Shown here one piece after another: positions 6,283 to 8,780 of a DNA stretch of 8,780 bases. Source of the stretch: Candidatus Zixiibacteriota bacterium (GTDB lineage Bacteria > Zixibacteria > MSB-5A5 > CAIYYT01); NCBI GenBank assembly GCA_963205155.1, contig CAUJJY010000392.1:1-8780 (forward strand), written 5' to 3'. A program made the position numbers and the translations under genes. Below the pieces are notes generated by a model. That model ran no database searches and was not told where the DNA came from. It was given only the letters and a program-made list of their open reading frames with translations. Numbering within the stretch: the stretch's first letter is position 1; the number at the start of each line of letters is the position of its first letter.

Positions 6283-7398
6283 TCAATCAGCCTTGATTTC
6301 CATGGGTATTTCAATCAGCGCCGTCACACCGGCCGTGTCATTATTGCGAATTTCAAATCGGTGGTTGTCGCCATAGAGGTGTCGGAGACGACTGCGGGCG
6401 TTGCTGATCCCGACACCTTCCGTGAACGCCTTTCCGTCGATACCTACACCGTCGTCGATTACCTGTAATTGTAGAATGTCCGTCAGACGTCGTGCTGTCA
6501 CTCGCACCTTGCCGGAATCAGCCTTTTTGGCGACTCCGTGGCGAATTGCATTCTCAACCAGGAGTTGAAGCACGAAACTGGGCATCGGCGTCGATAGAAA
6601 CTCGCCGGGGACTTCGAAAGTGACCTCAAGCCGCTCGCCATAACGAACCTGCTCGATGGCAACGTAACGGCGGACAAACTCGAGTTCTTCTTCAAGAGTT
6701 ACTAATTGCGCGTTTTCTTTGCGCAAGACCTGACGCAGGAGGTCACTCAAGTCATTGAGCACCTTGTTCGCCAGCGTGATTTCGCCCTTTTGCATCAGGA
6801 CGGAAATTGAGTTGAGAGTGTTAAACAGGAAGTGCGGTTGGAGTTGTTGCTTGAGGGCGTCGAGCCGAGCCGTGGTGAGTTCGCTTTCGAGCTTGGATTC
6901 CCGCACGGCACGTTCGCTGGATTGGCGTTGATAGTCGATGGCATAACTGACGCCGAGAATTACGAAATACACCGTCAGTTGTGAGAGCAAGCGGCCAAAT
7001 ACCGTCGGAACAATCTGCCCGCTGATGTAGGTCCAGTTCATCGGTTCTGCATAGACCAGTATGGAGAAGAAGACTGCCAGCGAGATTTGGAAAATCGAAA
7101 GAGCCAGTCCAAAGGAGAAATGCAGTATTGCCGGCTTGAGCCAATTTGCGCGTTCGATCAAGTACTTGCGACCGAGCCAGACAATCAATGGAGTCAGCGC
7201 TGCCCAGATATACCAGCCCAGCGAGAAGTCGAGCAGCCACTTCCAGAGGACCGTTTCCCGCTGGAGTTGCAGCATGCGGGTATGCGTCAACAACGCCGAC
7301 ATGATTGCTGGCAGGGTGAAAACTGCGATCAGGATGAGCCATGTGGACGGGCGGAGCTTCTTCTTGATCGGTGAAGTCGACATTTCAGAGTTGGGCAT
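6283..7398 (-). CDS. LytS/AlgZ-type membrane sensor histidine kinase
   Basis: I choose ATG 7398, giving 371 residues. The frame extends to a TTG at 7455, but that region abuts the upstream terminator; ATG 7383 is the other realistic start. No strong ribosome site marks any of them. Hydrophobic segments at about 19-38, 59-76, 89-115 and 130-155 suggest four membrane spans with no sizeable extracellular sensor domain. A coiled linker (158-183) follows. The His_kinase domain has the phosphoacceptor H189 in QQLQPHFLFNTLNSI. The ATPase part has an N box (LQLLVENAIRHGV, 278-290), a G1 box (DDGVGI, 315-320) and a second glycine motif (GVGISNARSRLRHLYG, 328-343). All catalytic motifs are intact. It should phosphorylate the LytTR regulator encoded 3 bases downstream. 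The signal sensed cannot be told from the sequence. Confidence 0.93.
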   Translation of the reverse strand: MPNSEMSTSPIKKKLRPSTWLILIAVFTLPAIMSALLTHTRMLQLQRETVLWKWLLDFSLGWYIWAALTPLIVWLGRKYLIERANWLKPAILHFSFGLALSIFQISLAVFFSILVYAEPMNWTYISGQIVPTVFGRLLSQLTVYFVILGVSYAIDYQRQSSERAVRESKLESELTTARLDALKQQLQPHFLFNTLNSISVLMQKGEITLANKVLNDLSDLLRQVLRKENAQLVTLEEELEFVRRYVAIEQVRYGERLEVTFEVPGEFLSTPMPSFVLQLLVENAIRHGVAKKADSGKVRVTARRLTDILQLQVIDDGVGIDGKAFTEGVGISNARSRLRHLYGDNHRFEIRNNDTAGVTALIEIPMEIKAD

Positions 7399-7458
7399 GT
7401 AGTAATTAACGGCTATCGTACGGATTTGACGAAGAGAATTTTGGGCCAGAAACAAATT

Positions 7459-7482
7459 GAGAGGAGACTTTGGTCTCCTCTC
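7459..7482 (-). terminator. Intrinsic terminator after the LVIVD/dockerin gene
   Basis: A perfect 10-bp stem (7459-7468 with 7473-7482) encloses a four-base loop (CAAA on the minus strand). The T-run is weak and interrupted (AATTTGTTT). The stem contains the same GGAGAC/GTCTCC core as the terminator at 716-741. It separates the LVIVD gene from the kinase operon, whose start is about 60 bases further on. Confidence 0.75.
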
Positions 7483-7508
7483 GATCTATACGCACTAGTG
7501 CGTTTTCT

Positions 7509-8687
7509 CTATGGACAAGCCGCACACGGTACGGAGCCACTGGAGAAGATGTAGTTAATCAAATAAACCGCATCGGAGATTGTCACGGCATCACTGCAAT
7601 CGACGTCACCGGCGAGCAGCGGGTTTGGGGCCGGACCGCCGGAAAAAATGTAATTGATGAGATACACTGCATCCGAAATCGTAACCGAGTTCGAGCCGTC
7701 GGTGTCGCCGCAGAAAGCGCTGACGACCGAATAAATTTGCAATCCTCCAGTTTGACAAGCAACATAAAGGATCTCGCCGACAACAAAGACCCCATAGGGA
7801 AGATCAAAAATGGGGACTTGCCCAGCCAATTGCGGGTTCGAGGCGTCAGTAACGCTATAAACGAAGAGGCCTTGTGTGAGATCGGTAACGCAAGCATAAT
7901 CATTGGAGAGCGCGATATCGGTCGGAGTCTCGTTTCCGTCGACGTTTGAAAGCTGGATGGGATAATTTGGATTGGAAATGTCGAGGATATGCAGACCACT
8001 GGTAAGATTGACCATGTACAGCAGATTGTCGCGACACTCAAGAGCACGCGTACCATACTCTGTGGAAAACTGACCGAGTGGTACCGCCAATTGTGGATTT
8101 GAAACATCACAGATATCAAGACTGTAGTCATTAGCAACCAAAAGGTTACTGCCTGCCGATGCCACTTCATAAGACCAACCATATGGACAGGTACCGATGG
8201 CTATCGGGTTCGAAGGATCGGTAATATCAAGGATGACATTGGGAGCATTCCACTGGGCGGTAAAAAGCCGATTGCCGGAGACTGCAAATGCCGTAGTGGC
8301 ACCTGGCAGCAAAACAGTTCGTACATATTGCGGCGCGGCCGGAATCGCGACGTCAATTACCACCAGTCCCTCATATTGGGCGGCTATGTAGGCATAACCA
8401 TTCGCGACTGCGATTCCCATGGTGAAAGGTGTCTCGCTGCGGTCGTAGCTTCCCACCAAGACAATATTGGTCGGATCAGAAACGTCTATAATCCGCAAAC
8501 ATGATCCGACACCTGTCGTATAGGCAAAGTTTTCGACAACCTTGACTTCTAAACAGCTTGCACCGGACATTTCGAGTGAGTCAAGTAATGTAATGCGCGC
8601 CAATTCCCTGGCAATGCCGGTTTGGACATTTCCAAATAGAATAGCGAACGCAATGACTAGCATCGCCAGCTTTTGCCAATGTTTCAT
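7509..8687 (-). CDS. Secreted LVIVD-repeat beta-propeller with dockerin-like C-terminus
   Basis: The product is 392 residues from ATG 8687. A TTG at 8699 is also in frame, but it overlaps the GGGAGGT ribosome site, so 8687 is preferred. Residues 1-27 are a signal peptide (KLAMLVIAFAILFG core). Residues about 30-322 carry LVIVD-type repeats, recognised by short motifs at about 64 (LRIIDVSDPTN), 108 (LVVIDVAIPAAP), 150 (NVILDITDPSNP), 190 (LDICDVSNP), 232 (LHILDISNPNYP), 274 (LFVYSVTDASNP) and 316 (LQIYSVV). These are about 42 residues apart, seven units in all, as expected for a propeller. Residues 326-392 form the dockerin-like module with cysteines at 326, 364, 388 and 391. LVIVD proteins are extracellular, and most lack a defined function. 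No enzymatic motif is seen. The gene is followed by its own terminator. Confidence 0.9.
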   Translation of the reverse strand: MKHWQKLAMLVIAFAILFGNVQTGIARELARITLLDSLEMSGASCLEVKVVENFAYTTGVGSCLRIIDVSDPTNIVLVGSYDRSETPFTMGIAVANGYAYIAAQYEGLVVIDVAIPAAPQYVRTVLLPGATTAFAVSGNRLFTAQWNAPNVILDITDPSNPIAIGTCPYGWSYEVASAGSNLLVANDYSLDICDVSNPQLAVPLGQFSTEYGTRALECRDNLLYMVNLTSGLHILDISNPNYPIQLSNVDGNETPTDIALSNDYACVTDLTQGLFVYSVTDASNPQLAGQVPIFDLPYGVFVVGEILYVACQTGGLQIYSVVSAFCGDTDGSNSVTISDAVYLINYIFSGGPAPNPLLAGDVDCSDAVTISDAVYLINYIFSSGSVPCAACP

Positions 8688-8690
8688 AGG

Positions 8691-8697
8691 ACCTCCC
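8691..8697 (-). promoter_or_regulatory. Ribosome binding site for the LVIVD/dockerin gene
   Basis: The minus strand reads GGGAGGT, three bases before ATG 8687. The spacing is short but the match is strong, and it excludes the in-frame TTG at 8699. Confidence 0.7.
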
Positions 8698-8699
8698 AA

Positions 8700-8780
8700 A
8701 AGTAAGAGTCACCGTGGTCGAGTCGCTCGGCTTGTTGTTTTTAAAATGAATTCGTATTTAATAATAATAGACTCAAGACA
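8700..8780. other. Leader and probable promoter region of the LVIVD/dockerin gene, cut by the window edge
   Basis: The distal part (8739-8770) is strongly A/T-rich on an otherwise roughly half-GC background, as expected near a promoter. I cannot assign -35 and -10 boxes with proper spacing. The upstream neighbour is not visible. Confidence 0.3.

Noticed and set aside
1..8780. tRNA, rRNA, insertion sequence, CRISPR or phage structural genes
   Set aside because: I saw no sequence resembling these by eye; the S74 domain alone is not evidence of a prophage.

Overview
Every supported gene in this window lies on the minus strand, so transcription runs from high to low coordinates. In that order they are: a secreted LVIVD-repeat beta-propeller with a dockerin-like C-terminus (7509-8687), a LytS/AlgZ-type sensor histidine kinase (6283-7398), its LytTR response regulator (5491-6279), a large secreted FG-GAP/ASPIC/thrombospondin-3/dockerin protein (3315-5315), a secreted fibre-like protein with a C-terminal peptidase S74 chaperone domain and FDPQPEPPG repeats (1247-2899), a small secreted dockerin-like protein (770-1234), and the N-terminal part of an SBBP/DUF7948-type secreted protein that runs off the left edge (1-618).

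The organism is probably an uncultivated bacterium of the FCB/Zixibacteria type. This is inference from memory: the near-invariant C-terminal module with ISDAVYLINYIF, many large exported repeat proteins, and the GGGTT...TVGQTA...NYRLIQGF motif are what I associate with such genomes. No marker gene is present to settle it.

The theme is export to the cell surface. Five of seven genes encode proteins with signal peptides and repeat folds (propellers, a possible beta-solenoid, TSP3 repeats). Three of them end in the same roughly 67-residue double calcium-loop module, with four cysteines at identical spacing (38, 24 and 3 residues apart). This module looks like a shared anchoring or assembly tag; no cohesin partner is visible. 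Each of the three tagged genes is followed by a perfect-stem intrinsic terminator, so the units are 8687-7459, 7398 to at least 5491, 5315-3257 and 2899-716. The S74 gene and the small dockerin gene form one tight operon (12-bp gap). The kinase and regulator form another (3-bp gap).

The only stretch over 300 bp without a gene is 2900-3314. It holds a terminator at its upstream end and a long leader for the S74 operon with small inverted repeats. The best candidates for something undescribed are the four-cysteine dockerin-like tag and the FDPQPEPPG-repeat fibre co-transcribed with a tagged small protein. No complete new system can be demonstrated from this window alone.
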